Assembly: GCA_028753945.1 (NCBI GenBank)
Contig: JAPNXP010000001.1
Span: forward strand, 1,302,001-1,366,000
DNA from: Hexactinellida sp. DTS-2022
Taxonomy: Eukaryota > Porifera > Hexactinellida
Length of the DNA: 64,000 bases
Direction of reading: 5' to 3'
Shown here: positions 19,897 through 32,154 of the stretch, piece after piece
Layout of the letters: each line of letters opens with the position of its first letter
Position numbering within the stretch: position 1 is the first letter of the stretch
Made by a program: the position numbers and the translations under genes
Notes under the pieces: generated by a model
Database searches by the model: none
Seen by the model: only the letters and a program-made list of their open reading frames with translations
What the model was told of the DNA's origin: nothing

Positions 19897-22212
19897 TCAA
19901 GAATGACAGTTCTTGCAAAAATAATATTCAGGCTCTTGCCGTTTACTCTTTATCCCTTCGCAGCTACTGTGGTACCACTGTTCACATAAAATACAGCAAA
20001 TCCACAATTCGTATTTGCGGGAAGTAGGAATGGGACTTTCCCTCAGATTACAAGTGCCGCACAAGGTGTCACTTTCGTCGCCACTTGACTGTAACTCGGA
20101 GCCAAACTTTCCGGAGGAATAGACGGCCTTATCGCGACGCTTTCTTGAGGTCTCAGCTATGCGGATCTGTGTTACAATTTGCCTTCTACGGCGCTTATGA
20201 GTTTCCCTTATCCGACGTACTCTAGCTTGGTTTCTTCGGCGATCGCGTCTATACAAGTGTTGAAGGGTTTCATGACTTGCCGTAAGTCCGAGTTCCTTCA
20301 TGAGGACTGAGTAGGATAAAGATCCTTCATTGAAGGACAGGACCGCTAGAGCCGTACTCGCTACAAGGGACTTGTGTCCCACTCTCTTCGCCTTGGGTGC
20401 GTTATGCCACAACATATTGTGAAGGCTTTCGTTACTGTTTTGCGTCTTCCCTAGGGTGATGGTTTTACAAAAGGATAGACAGGCGAAGACTTTAAAGATT
20501 TCCGCGGTCCGACTGAACTCGGCAACGGTTAGAAATGGTGCTCTGGTTACTGGGAATGGTAAGGAACTATCTTCCAGATGCTTTGCTACTAATTTACTGT
20601 AGTAGCACCAGGAAGTGGAACCCTCCGGACAATTATCGTGCTTTTCATCCGTGTGTAGGAGAAGGACCTGTAGGGCTTCGTGTATTTCCAGAGCACTTTC
20701 ACCCCGGTGTTGGACTATTACCAAAGCGTACAAGTGCGCGATCAGGTCAGCTTTCGCTTCTGGTAGGCCTTTGAAGGTTTTAGACTTCTTGCGTAAGTTT
20801 TTTTTTACGCGCTTCTGAACATGTCCGAGACACTCTTCCTTTCGAACCGTTGTTAGACCATTATAGGGATCAGATTTGACTAAATTCTTATATGAAGAAG
20901 AATCCCCATCACCGATATAAGTATCGTATATCAAACTATGACTGGATACTGACCTCTTCCAAATTTCGACAGCGGCCGCGGTCTCCATGGATTGAGAGGA
21001 ACCAGAGAAATTCGCGGTGCAGAGAGGTTTATGAGTGCTCCAGTATTCCTCATACTCTTCTGGGTTATTCTCCTTTCTATCTTCTGGCCATTTGGAGCAA
21101 AGATAACATACTCTGTCGTAGAGTTGATAATCGAGTACTTTGCCGAATTCCGAATCAATAGCCGCTCCAAATCCTTGATTGGAAAAATGGCCTCTACGAT
21201 GCCAGGATGCGTCGAAGCTTACAGTGCAAGCCCGAAGGTTTTCTGGCAGAAGATCGGTTGCATGGGAAGAAGAATGGACCTGGTTCGCTGCTATTTCCAT
21301 TGACTTCGATACTACTCGTGTGGTTGAGTCAACGAAGTTATTTAGGTGACGCTTGGAGATTGTACTGGCTGGAACTTTGAGATCCAGGAGACTGCACGTT
21401 AGTCGAAAGTCTTCCCAGCTTTGCGATGTCGTGTGTACTGCCAACAGCGAACGTAAGTTTAGGTCGCTTTGGCCTCGTTTACGAATTTGTTTGTTGTTTA
21501 CACACTTATCTGCAGTAACTCCAATTGGCAGAGACGCTGGAAATTCCGCTACAACATTATGACAGTAGTCACATTTTATCAGTAAGAACTTTTGGAGGCC
21601 GTCCTCTAAAAGTTGCTCATATAACCGTATCTTTCCTTTACAGGTCTTATCCACGCAGCTCAGAAGAGAAAACACGTGAGTGAGTATGGATAGATTCACA
21701 ATCTGGTTACTGGTTGCAAGTGAAAGATTTTTCGAATATTCCAGACCTTCCGAACAAAGTTTGATATTGCACACCCTTGTCTCCCTTTCAAAATGCATAT
21801 CTTTGTATAGGGACGAAGTTGGGCGAACGACTTTGACAGCCTTTCTTCCAGGATGAATAGAGCTGCGCAACACGAAAGGTGAGACTCCTTTCTTGAAACC
21901 GTATATCTTACGTTTCATTATTCTCTTCCTCTTAGGTTTAGGCGTGGTAAATGACTGATCGTCGGAGGTTTGTGACGACAAGCCGACGTAGGAGAAAGCA
22001 GCCCCCAATGACGCCGCTGGACTAGCCGGAGTTGTTGGTGTTGAGTGACTGGTCGGAGATTCGGCGTACTCAGATTCGCTTGACGACGAGGTGTCAGAAT
22101 CATATGGAGTAGGGTTTGATATGATGGGTAGGTCTGCTGACCTAAAGGACTCTGTTGGTTCGGGAATATCTTCGTCCGAAAAACTCTCATGATCAATATC
22201 AAATGATGCCAT
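19897..22212 (-). CDS. Mutator-like transposase with C-terminal PHD finger
   Basis: Intact 771-aa frame; the first ATG is at 22210-22212, since the frame upstream begins only at TTG. Order: acidic Ser/Thr-rich N-terminus with basic KPKRKRIMKRK; a zinc-binding patch (CVDKTCKGKI, KCDYCHNV); a transposase core of the Mutator-like type, with VSFDASWHRRGHFSNQGFG, YIGDGDSSSY, CLGHVQKRVKKNLR and NSNESLHNMLWHNAPK giving candidate D, D and E residues; an arginine-rich segment; and a PHD finger (LCGTC, then WICCILCEQWYHSSC and YFCKNC). Role: cut-and-paste transposition, with the PHD finger perhaps contacting chromatin. Absence of stops suggests recent activity. Element ends were not identified. Confidence 0.8.
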   Translation of the reverse strand: MASFDIDHESFSDEDIPEPTESFRSADLPIISNPTPYDSDTSSSSESEYAESPTSHSTPTTPASPAASLGAAFSYVGLSSQTSDDQSFTTPKPKRKRIMKRKIYGFKKGVSPFVLRSSIHPGRKAVKVVRPTSSLYKDMHFERETRVCNIKLCSEGLEYSKNLSLATSNQIVNLSILTHVFSLLSCVDKTCKGKIRLYEQLLEDGLQKFLLIKCDYCHNVVAEFPASLPIGVTADKCVNNKQIRKRGQSDLNLRSLLAVHTTSQSWEDFRLTCSLLDLKVPASTISKRHLNNFVDSTTRVVSKSMEIAANQVHSSSHATDLLPENLRACTVSFDASWHRRGHFSNQGFGAAIDSEFGKVLDYQLYDRVCYLCSKWPEDRKENNPEEYEEYWSTHKPLCTANFSGSSQSMETAAAVEIWKRSVSSHSLIYDTYIGDGDSSSYKNLVKSDPYNGLTTVRKEECLGHVQKRVKKNLRKKSKTFKGLPEAKADLIAHLYALVIVQHRGESALEIHEALQVLLLHTDEKHDNCPEGSTSWCYYSKLVAKHLEDSSLPFPVTRAPFLTVAEFSRTAEIFKVFACLSFCKTITLGKTQNSNESLHNMLWHNAPKAKRVGHKSLVASTALAVLSFNEGSLSYSVLMKELGLTASHETLQHLYRRDRRRNQARVRRIRETHKRRRRQIVTQIRIAETSRKRRDKAVYSSGKFGSELQSSGDESDTLCGTCNLRESPIPTSRKYELWICCILCEQWYHSSCEGIKSKRQEPEYYFCKNCHS

Positions 22213-22326
22213 TATATCAAACAAGGAACGTTTTCTTTCAGTTGTCCAATTTTATTAGTGGTGTACTTTTGAACAGTATTTATACTTTCCAATTATCAAG
22301 TGTGGTTTCACATATACTATTATGGC

Positions 22327-22640
22327 ATGGATTCAAATATCATTACTGTAGAGTGGTTGCTTAGTTCAAATTGCAAAATGGTTTCAAATATCTTTGTTGT
22401 ATAGTGGTTGCTTATTTCAAATTGCAAAGTGGTTTCAAATATCTTTGTTGTATAGTGGTTGCAAAGTGATTTCATAGCATTTTTGTATAGCAGTTGCTAA
22501 TATAGAATTCTGATATACTACTTTCAAATAACATTATAGTTTTGTGGTTACTAAAATAGAATTTCTAAAGTGTTTTCAAATATCATATAGTTTTGTGGTT
22601 GCTAGGTTCTGAATTCAAAACGATTGCAAAGATTGTTCGT
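22327..22640. repeat. Subterminal-type tandem repeats of GTGGTTGC-TTTCAAAT words
   Basis: About five degenerate copies of a ~60-bp unit (GTATAGTGGTTGCTTATTTC followed by AAATTGCAAAGTGG). They lie just upstream of the Mutator-like transposase and could be its subterminal region. Confidence 0.6.
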
Positions 22641-22649
22641 ATAACACTT

Positions 22650-22800
22650 GTATTTTCTCAACTCATTTTGAGTTGGCAAAACAACTAATTTTTGTCTACC
22701 AACTCATTCAACTCATTCATTTTGCTGTTACCAACTCATTCAACTCATTCAAGAAAATGAGTTGATTCTGCCAACTCAAATTAGTTGATACAACCCTGCC
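22650..22800. repeat. CAACTCATT inverted/tandem repeat
   Basis: CAACTCATTTTGAGTTGG and its complement are interleaved with direct CAACTCATTCAACTCATT copies. The right end, read in reverse, is CAGGGTTGTATC, as in many hAT ends, but the left end is unclear. Confidence 0.5.
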
Positions 22801-22908
22801 GGGCAATGAAACTGGGATTATTTTGCTAATATTTTTATTGCTGTATAATTCAAATTTTTCGATTTTTGAAATTCTGAGTTTCTACGTCCTTCTTAGAATA
22901 ACTAGTAC

Positions 22909-23805
22909 TGTTGCATGAGAAATTGACCCCCATGAGAAAATGACCCCCCCCCCTTCATATGAACCATGGATACTGTTTAGGGGGTCATTTTCTCACGACC
23001 ACCTTGCGCATGTGAAAAAACATCATTGTTTTGTATACCCCAGCCTATTATTTAAGTTTTTCCCGTTTCCCTACTCTTATTCCCTACTCTTATACTTCTT
23101 TATTTATTCACTTCTTTATCTATTCATCTCTTTTTTTTTTTCTGTTTCTTATTGGTACTATATTTAGTTTTTGAAGTGCCTAAGCCTTCTCAGGCAGTAC
23201 TTTCTGTAATTGTACTTTTTTCCTTGCACAAATTATTATTATTATTATTATTATTATGCAAGCCCCGTGAGAAAATGACCCCTCATGAATTTCCGCATTG
23301 TCATTGCAATAATGTAAAGACTACTTAAACAAAACAATGATGTAGTGCAATTATACAAAATGACTTGGCAACTATGTTAATTAACTGAATACTTCTTCTG
23401 GCAATGTACTATTTATATTTGTTGGTACTAGTAATATGATAAATAAGAGTATTTTTTGAGTAAACTTTATTTAGCCTTATTCGAAATTAACCATTTTAAT
23501 GACAAATAAGAGATAGAGCTTCAATATTAGTTCCAAGTATTTGGTAGAAAACCTGGGTAACAATATGGGATTACCAAGTTAACATATTTACCAAGTCATT
23601 TTGTATAATTGTCACTACATCATTGTTTTGTTCAAGTAATCTTTACATTATTGCAATGACAATGCGGAAATTCATGAGGGGTCATGTTCTCACGGGGCTT
23701 GCATAATGAAATGACCCCCGTGAGAAAATGACCCCCTAAACAGTATCCATGGTTCATATGAAGGGGGGGGTCATTTTCTCATGGGGGTCAATTTCTCATG
23801 CAACA
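22909..23805. mobile_element. Non-autonomous element B: TGTTGCATGAG ends, ATGACCCCC arms
   Basis: Terminal repeat TGTTGCATGAGAAATTGACC and its complement, about 85 bp per arm, including CATATGAACCATGGATACTG. Flanked by GTAC (22905-22908, 23806-23809). The arms iterate ATGAGAAAATGACCCCC. A second inverted pair lies inside (23259-23370 with 23580-23703). Noncoding, with a TTA triplet run at 23232-23255. It ends about 165 bp upstream of the RPS20 start codon. Confidence 0.85.
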
Positions 23806-23970
23806 GTACTGTTCAAAAACGCAATAATAATTGGCGGTTATCGGGTGTCGAAAACGTACCATTGTATCTCCTTAATTATACTTTATTAGTCCGTCTGTGT
23901 TTCTAATTATAACATGTACTCACTGAGATGTAATTAATCTGTTCCTACAGTATAATTTCCAGCTGTACCC

Positions 23971-24330
23971 ATGGCTATGAAAGATTACAAAGAAGGGAAA
24001 GGCCTCCCCGAAGAGAGCACTGACCACAAAATCCGAATAACGCTCACCAGTCGTAACGTGAAGAGTCTGGAGAAGGTCTGCCAGAATCTGGTGACCGAGG
24101 CTAAGAAGAAAGAGCTGAAGGTGAAAGGGCCGGTCCGGATGCCGACAAAGTTTCTGAGAATCACGACTCGCAAGACCCCCTGTGGAGAGGGGTCGAAAAC
24201 TTGGGACCGCTACGAGATGCGGATCCACAAGCGACTGATCGACCTCCACAGTCCTTCTGAAATTGTAAAACAGATTACTTCGATCAACATCGAGCCAGGA
24301 GTCGAGGTTGAGGTAACCATAGCCGAATAG
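23971..24330 (+). CDS. RPS20: 40S ribosomal protein uS10
   Basis: 119 aa, the normal length, with the strongly conserved [56 protein letters not shown] and [13 protein letters not shown] segments. Role: small ribosomal subunit head, cytoplasmic translation. A polypyrimidine-AG (CTGTTCCTACAG) at about 23939-23950 upstream of the ATG could be the acceptor of a 5' UTR intron, which would place the first exon near or beyond element B. A poly(A) signal AATAAA follows at about 24411. Confidence 0.97.
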   Translation: MAMKDYKEGKGLPEESTDHKIRITLTSRNVKSLEKVCQNLVTEAKKKELKVKGPVRMPTKFLRITTRKTPCGEGSKTWDRYEMRIHKRLIDLHSPSEIVKQITSINIEPGVEVEVTIAE

Positions 24331-24767
24331 TTTAGCTCTGTAGCATGCTTTAGGTGTTAGCAATGGATGAATAGATATTTCACATAAAATTATATGATCT
24401 TACCCTGTCTAATAAATAGTTTATTCGTATTTGCGTGCATAGCGACTCAAGAATATACACTGTAACTAGTCTGATTTATAAAACATAAATTTCGTGAAAT
24501 CAAGTATTGACTACAATTATACAAACGTAGTATACAACATAACTTATTTGGATGTCTTATATCGTATCTTCATATATCGACTGAACCTTTGTTGTTTCTT
24601 GTACAAAATTTATTTATTGGTAAATTTATCTTGGACCATGACTATCACACTAACAGTGCCACTTATAGATACTAAGGACAAGTTCGTAATAATTTATTCT
24701 CTAATTTTCAAATTTATGGATCACTGATAAGTACACGTATTTATGTCTAATTAGAATTTATAAAACT
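24331..24767. other. Intergenic DNA between RPS20 and ACADM
   Basis: Contains the RPS20 3' UTR with AATAAA at about 24411, then AT-rich DNA and the presumed ACADM promoter. Nothing else is seen. Confidence 0.5.
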
Positions 24768-26413
24768 ATGTTGCGATTTTTCGTTAAACTGAATGCTCTA
24801 AACGTAACAAGAAGAGTGCGTCATATTCACACTTCGCGTGCGAATCTTGCGTTCAGTTTCGAGCTAACTGAAGATCAGAAATCCTATCAGGAGCTCGCGC
24901 GAAACTTCACGCGGGAACAAATAATTCCTAACGCAGCCCACTTCGACCGCACGGGCGAGTACCCTCTGGACATCATCCGCAAGGCGTGGGAGCTGGGTCT
25001 GGTCAACACAGACATCCCGGAGAAGTACGGAGGGTCGGGGCTGAGCAACCTGGACTCTGTCATTGTAGGGGAGAGTCTCTCCTTTGGATGCACAGGTCGG
25101 TTTTAATAGCTATCAATGAATAGCCTATTCTCTCCTATAGCAGCATGTTACCACTGTGATTTGAATAGGCATATCAACTGCGATACTAGCAAACGGGCTA
25201 GCGGAGATGCCGGTGATAATAGCCGGCAGCGAGGAGCAGAAGCATAAGTACCTGGGCCGGATGACCCAGGAGCCGCTGATAGCCGCCTACTGCGTCACCG
25301 AGCCCGGCGCCGGGTCCGACGTGGCCGCGATTAAGACGCGCGCGGAGAAGAGAGGAGACAGCTGGGTTATAAACGGGTCGAAAATGTGGATCACGAATGG
25401 CGGGAAGGCTAACTGGTACTTCCTGTTGGCCCGGTCAGAGGCGATGGAGAAGAAGGCCTCGAAAGCTTTCTCTGGGTTTATAGTGGATGCGGACTCGCCT
25501 GGCATCACAGTGGGACGGAAGGAATGGAACATGGGACAGCGGTGCTCGGACACAAGAGGGATAACTTTCGAAGACGTAATGGTGCCACACCAGAACCTAC
25601 TAGGTCAGTGCATACTGTATTAATGTACAATCCCATTCTCTGAGCTTATAGAGTCTAATGGTTTCAAGAAATATTCTCAATTCTGTTAAATTTCAAACAT
25701 TGTGCACTGAAAATCACTTGAGAACCAAGATTTTATACCTGTCTGTAAAATATAGAAAATATTGCATTCCAGATAAATCGATGCAGTCAATTGTGACTAT
25801 GCTTATGCTTCTTAAGATTATACTTTGTTTACTACCTTATTAACATTGCATTTGTTGTTGATCTGTAGGCGAGGCTGGGAAGGGATTCCTGATAGCGATG
25901 GGTGCATTCGATCGGACGCGACCGGCGGTTGCCTCTGGCGCTCTGGGCCTGGCCGCCAGGGCGCTGGAAGAGGCCACTCGCTACGCGCTTGAGAGGAAGA
26001 CAATGGGTGTCCCCATCATAACACACCAGGCTGTCGCGTTCATGCTAGCAGATATGGCAATTGGTATGTCATTGTGTTGTGTGGAGGAATTGGGTATTTG
26101 TAATTTATTTTTATTGTATTTAGGGATCGAAACTTCGCGACTCATTACTTACAGAGCTGCCTGGGAAATAGACCAAGGACGCAAGAACACTTACTTTGCT
26201 TCGATAGCCAAGGCGATTGCCTCTGACGTTGCTAACAAATCTGCTTCAGACGCCGTACAGATATTCGGCGGGAACGGCTACAACTCGGATTACCCAGTGG
26301 AGAAGTTGATGCGAGACGCTAAGATCTACCAAATATACGAGGGAACTTCTCAGATCCAGAGACTGATTATTTCTCGCTTCCTCGCGGATGAGGCCAAGCA
26401 GAATATCACGTAA
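24768..26413 (+). CDS. ACADM: Medium-chain acyl-CoA dehydrogenase, mitochondrial, four exons
   Basis: Join 24768-25095, 25169-25603, 25869-26063, 26124-26413: 415 aa (human about 421). All three introns have GT/AG ends and are 73, 265 and 60 bp. FAD enzyme catalysing the first step of mitochondrial beta-oxidation. Seen: an Arg-rich N-terminal mitochondrial presequence ([11 protein letters not shown]); [76 protein letters not shown]; and [15 protein letters not shown], holding the catalytic Glu. These match ACADM more closely than SCAD or IVD. The codons all stay in phase across the joins. Confidence 0.95.
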
Positions 26414-27699
<1,286 letters not shown>

Positions 27700-28526
27700 T
27701 TAATTAGATTTATTTTATATTATATTAATTACTGGAGTTATTGAATTTTAGCTAACTCGTGCTCTATAGAACTCTCAGCTAGATTATGTACTGTCAAGTA
27801 AACAATAAGAAGTTGACAAGCTATCATCTGAATGGAGTTTTATAAGAATTTCTATCTATATTCTATATTTTGATGGCGCGTTACTCTCCTACTACTGCTG
27901 TTATGTTTCTTGTGTGTATTATTTGCTTCTACGTTCTACTCTAACTGAAGTTTGCAAAGAATATTCACAAACCCCTGGTCGTCCCGAAGAGGTAAGTTAA
28001 ACAATTTCCCCCAATGAAAAACCTTTGGTATAAATTTCAAAAAAACTGGTATAATTACATGTTAAATAGTCCTGATGAGAGAATTAAACTATACTGCTCA
28101 TTGGTTCGTTTATTACTTGATACGCTCTGAAATATCCAGAAGAGTTTTGTGAGCTGCTTTGCATGAAACACACTTGATATTCCACAAGTTTCTATTAGTC
28201 CTTATAACCTATTTCTAATCTCTCTTTTAATACAATCTTTTTAATAGAAACTAACTTCAAAATATGCAACAGGCTAGGAATTTACATATGAGTGGATTGT
28301 TGAAGAACTCGCCACATTTATTTGTCCGCTGTCGTGATACAATGTGAGTTAACCGTTAGATTTATTATACACAATATTTTTCAATACAATGGTGTCATTA
28401 TTTCATACACTGCAAATCAATTTATGAGAGTGATTGATAAAGTCCATCACAATTACTATATGTGTATTTAATTATATTTGCTCTACACCATTATTAACAA
28501 TTACCTAGTCAGCCAACATAATACAG
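27700..28526. other. Intergenic DNA
   Basis: DPM1 3' UTR and AT-rich DNA with no supported feature. Confidence 0.4.
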
Positions 28527-28913
28527 TCAGGGGTGTTATTCACCTTAAACTTAAACTTAACTTAAACTTGGATATATAGTTTATAGGTAAACTATATCAA
28601 CATACAATAAACACTATCAATTCTTTCTTTTATGGCACTCGCTTTTCTACTTGATCTCGATCTTTCACAAAGTTTGTCACGACAGAGAGTATTTCGTGAT
28701 CGACTCAATCCAATTGATGTTTATAATGATACAGAATTTATCGCGCGTTACAGAGTTACTAAATATATGTTCGTTCAGCTGCAAGAAAAAGTTGTAACAA
28801 TCCTTCATCGATCAACTATTCGATCACATTCCATTCCAGCTACCACACAATTAGCTGTCACACTACAATTTATATCGCAATATCCAGCGCAATTATACGT
28901 ACATTATTTATAA
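28527..28913 (+). pseudogene. PIF/Harbinger transposase N-terminal fragment
   Basis: A Harbinger-like end (AGGGGTGTTATTCACC followed by TTAAACTTAAACTTAA) at 28527-28575 precedes a 93-codon frame (28632-28913). The frame shows the typical N-terminal helices: FRDRLNPIDVYNDTEFIARY, RVTKYMFVQLQEKV, IPATTQLAVTLQFIS. The DDE catalytic domain is missing: the frame stops after LYVHYL and nothing similar follows. This is a truncated relic. Confidence 0.6.
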
Positions 28914-29119
28914 TCCTAGCCAACCATGATTTAACATGTTAAATTTTACAAATAATTATGTGAAAGTCACTTCATCATATTCTTATTTTAAGTGTATACT
29001 ATATTGGGAGATACTACGAATTGTTACAAAGCTCTAAAATTATATTTATTGATTCCATCATATCCAAAAAGGAGCGAATAATCAAGTTAACTGTTAGTTA
29101 ATTAAAATCTTCTACAAAA

Positions 29120-29521
29120 CAGTCAACTCCCGTTATAACGAAGTGCTCGGGACCGTAGTTTCATTTCGTTATAAGCGGGTTTGTTATAAGCGGGAGTTCG
29201 TTTTAAGCAGAGTTCGATCTAGAAAGAGTTCATTACAAGCTGAATTTCGTTGTAAGTTGTAACCGGAGTTTAGTATAAACGGATTTCGTTATAGGCAGAA
29301 TTCGTTATAACCAGAGTTCGTTATAACCGGAGTAAAATCAATAGCTTAGAAGGCTATATGGGATTTAAATTACTTCGTTATAAGCGGTATTTCGTTATAT
29401 CCATTTCGTTGTAACCAAAGTTTTAATAATGTAATAAGATAGAAGATTTCCGGCCATTGAATGACTTCGTTAGAAGGAGGTACTTCGTTATATCCGACTT
29501 GGTTATAACGGGAGTTGACTG
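29120..29521. mobile_element. 402-bp pogo-like MITE of CGTTATAA words
   Basis: Ends CAGTCAACTCCCGTTATAAC and its complement. The interior is built of repeated TTCGTTATAAC/GCGGGAG-like words. Same end class as 14906 and 47217. Noncoding. Confidence 0.8.
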
Positions 29522-30515
29522 TACTTGTTATTAGCAGGGACTTCTTTAATATAGGGACTGTAAACTTCGTTTTACGGTAAAATTAGCGTAGGCCTAAAAC
29601 TGTATTGCTACTTATGATATCCCGTAATCCGCTAATGCTAGACACAGGAAATGTATTATTGTTGTATAGGAAGTAATATTTTTGGAGTCCAACGATCATA
29701 TTGGTTTACCGAAAATATTTGTGGAATGTAAGTTATGCGATTTTCACACCTTTCCATATATGGTAATATTGTTAAAATCTCGAGATTAGTTAACTTTATC
29801 CATATGAAATTTATTATTGGCGGATGGGAAATGGGAATTCATATTTAGGGACTCAGTAGATCACATTGATTTACCTAAGGCGTTCCCCTTAGCCTATATT
29901 ATTATTTTGGCACTCTCCACAGGAGGATTGCCCCGACCCTGTTTTATAGTTTAGCTAATTCTTACCTATCAGATATCTGTCATTATGTTGTTTATTAAAA
30001 AACTTGGGAAGTACAGAAGATAACTGTATATTCGAAGTATCATTTGTCAGTATTGGGGCATAGAGTGTTGTAAAAATGAACTTGAAATTTACGTCCTTCC
30101 TGACCTGACAGTACCCAGAATTGTGCAGGGAAAATTAATCTGTCCTGTATAGTTAGATTATTTGTAAGCTGTGAATCCCAGTTGGCTAGTATGTTGTTAT
30201 GTTTTGCCTCTGTATTATGTCATGCATGGTGTATCCACCATTATGTTCTCTAATAAATCAATTGTAGAAAGTGAATTCCAGTTGGTTAGTATGTTGTAAT
30301 GTTTTCCCTCTGTATTATGTCATGGTGTCCTAGTTCTGACATGGATTACGCTCTCTGATGAATGAGATATAGAAATGCATTAACTTAAACAAACATTCCT
30401 ATCCTTATCTTAAACTAAAACGAAATAACTGATGTTGAAACTCAAATAACTTAGTTCTGATAAATTCAACAATTATAGCGCAATGATTATCTCACTTGAC
30501 TCACTGCCAATTGTG
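29522..30515. other. Intergenic DNA with one ~100-bp direct duplication
   Basis: The segment starting GAATCCCAGTTGGCTAGTAT (about 30172) recurs, diverged, at about 30273, each followed by CTCTGTATTATGTCATG. Nothing else is supported. Confidence 0.5.
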
Positions 30516-30523
30516 TATAAAAG
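30516..30523 (+). promoter_or_regulatory. TATA box of the small zipper gene
   Basis: TATAAAAG, 109 bp upstream of the ATG at 30625. A start site about 30 bp downstream would give a leader near 80 nt. It is the clearest TATA box I noticed in the window. Confidence 0.65.
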
Positions 30524-30624
30524 GGGGATTCGAGCTTCGTATTCAACTTGCAATTTACAGCTCAACAAACAGGATTACTTACCCTAACAGTTATTGATAT
30601 AACTAAAAGTTGTAAACAAGAACT

Positions 30625-30819
30625 ATGTTGACAGAATACCCTCTAAAATCAAACCATCACTCTAAGCTCCTAGAAGAGCAAACACGAGTCTTGAAGTTGG
30701 AGAATCAGGAGTTGAGTTTGGATATCGACGCTTTGAAGCTTCAGCTAAGTATGCTAAAATATGACCAACTTCAGTGCAAGCATTTATTTAACAATGGCTC
30801 TAGCCCAGAAAACCTTTGA
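30625..30819 (+). CDS. 64-residue leucine-zipper protein without basic region
   Basis: Small complete transcription unit: TATA box at 30516, ATG at 30625, 64 codons, and AATAAA at 30831-30836. Leucines fall exactly every seven residues (L16, L23, L30, L37, L44). Core a positions are T20, N27, I34 and L41; an Asn at a central a position is typical of bZIP dimers. The DNA-contacting basic region expected before residue 16 is absent (PLKSNHHSK instead). Not a known family member that I can name. Inference: a stand-alone zipper that could dimerise with a bZIP factor and block DNA binding. Alternatively it is a short coiled-coil protein or the last exon of something larger, though the TATA box argues against that. 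Confidence 0.55.
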   Translation: MLTEYPLKSNHHSKLLEEQTRVLKLENQELSLDIDALKLQLSMLKYDQLQCKHLFNNGSSPENL

Positions 30820-31042
30820 GATTTAATTTGAATAAATGTATGTATAATTTGTGCTTAGTTTTTATTAAAAAATTATGCTACTGGGCAATTAGTTCTTCTG
30901 GGATAATATGTACTGTACTAGTGTTGTAAAATTTCCAAAAATTTTGTTTTCCATGGAAATTTCTGGAAAGATTACATATTTTAAATTATGCTTAGGAACT
31001 TTATTTGAATTGCCAAATTTTTTGTGCTACTTAAGTTAGACT

Positions 31043-31455
31043 GTCATAGGGGAAAATAACAAGCGCACAGTAACAACTCTACATTATAGATATGGTTTAT
31101 CCAAATCGCGTTAAAATTTCCTTCGCGATAATTTCATGGAGCTTTAATTTCCATGACCTTAATTTCCTGCTATTTAGCAAAATTATACAATGGATGGACA
31201 AACTTCCGAGCTACATATTTTCAGATGTGCAACTAGTTTGAAAGGATATGCCATGTCTATCAAGTAGATTGGAAGCCTATTTGGGCACAATAATAGTATT
31301 AAATCAGGAGATTAATAATCCTGAAAATTTTTAATAAAATTTATTCGCGTTAATTTCATGTATTTGAAAATGTTCAGCTCCAATTCGCGTTAATTTCATG
31401 GAGCGTTAATTTCCTTCGCGTTAATTTCATGGCGCGTTTATTTCCTATAATAAGG
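31043..31455. mobile_element. MITE with AAATTAACGCG words
   Basis: Approximate inverted ends (AGGGGAAAATAACAAGCGC and the complement of GCGCGTTTATTTCCTAT). The right half has iterated CGCGTTAATTTCATGG words (31130-31160, 31345-31440). Boundaries are approximate. Confidence 0.5.
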
Positions 31456-31504
31456 TAGTCCGTAGATCGACACAGAACAGAGTTTTAGTAACTAAGAACT
31501 GAAA

Positions 31505-31735
31505 TTTTCAGGACAGGTGTCTCATGGGTTACAGATGTGCACCTGGGGTCACGATTTATTATTTCGATTTGGAAAAATTGTTAACGGAACTTTTTTGTCC
31601 CATAGGAAAATAAATGCAATAACAAAAATATACTCTGGTTTAGTTGGTAGAGCCATGGCCATAAAAAAATTGCCAATTGAATCACCAATGGGCAATGATC
31701 TCACAAGTCAAAATGTCACCGTAATGTACTAACCT
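31505..31735 (+). repeat. Interspersed repeat shared with 13738-13815
   Basis: TTCAGGACAGGTGTCTCATG and the following TTACAGATGTGCACCTGGGG reproduce 13741-13793. Probably fragments of one transposon gene; neither copy has an intact recognisable protein. Flanking sequence diverges after about 60 bp. Confidence 0.55.
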
Positions 31736-32150
31736 ATGGGCCCTACTAATCCCATTCCGAGACTACGTCAAACTCCGTATGTGGGAATTCTCCGAATCGA
31801 AGATGTTGACATTTTTCAGACTACTTTCTCAATATTGGAAAATTCGTCTAAAAATAATAATTGTTATAATATGCAACCAGAGATGGTGTCCAAATTCCTA
31901 GGGAATTAGAGTTTTAAAGATTTTAAGATTAATCCCAGTCATTCAGAATGGGATTGGGAATTAATCAGAAAATCTAAAACTCAAGGTCAGTGTGTGGGAA
32001 TTAAGGAACTTCTAAATGATATTATTTCCAAACTGCTCTGAATTGGTGAATGACAAATAGGACATGTCAATCCAAGTTCTTTAAATTTAATGCGGCAATC
32101 TACACCAATTTGCATGTCTACAGGGTCTGAAAAGTACATATATCAACAAT
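31736..32150. other. Intergenic DNA left of the Chapaev-like element
   Basis: No feature supported. Confidence 0.4.
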
Positions 32151-32154
32151 TATT

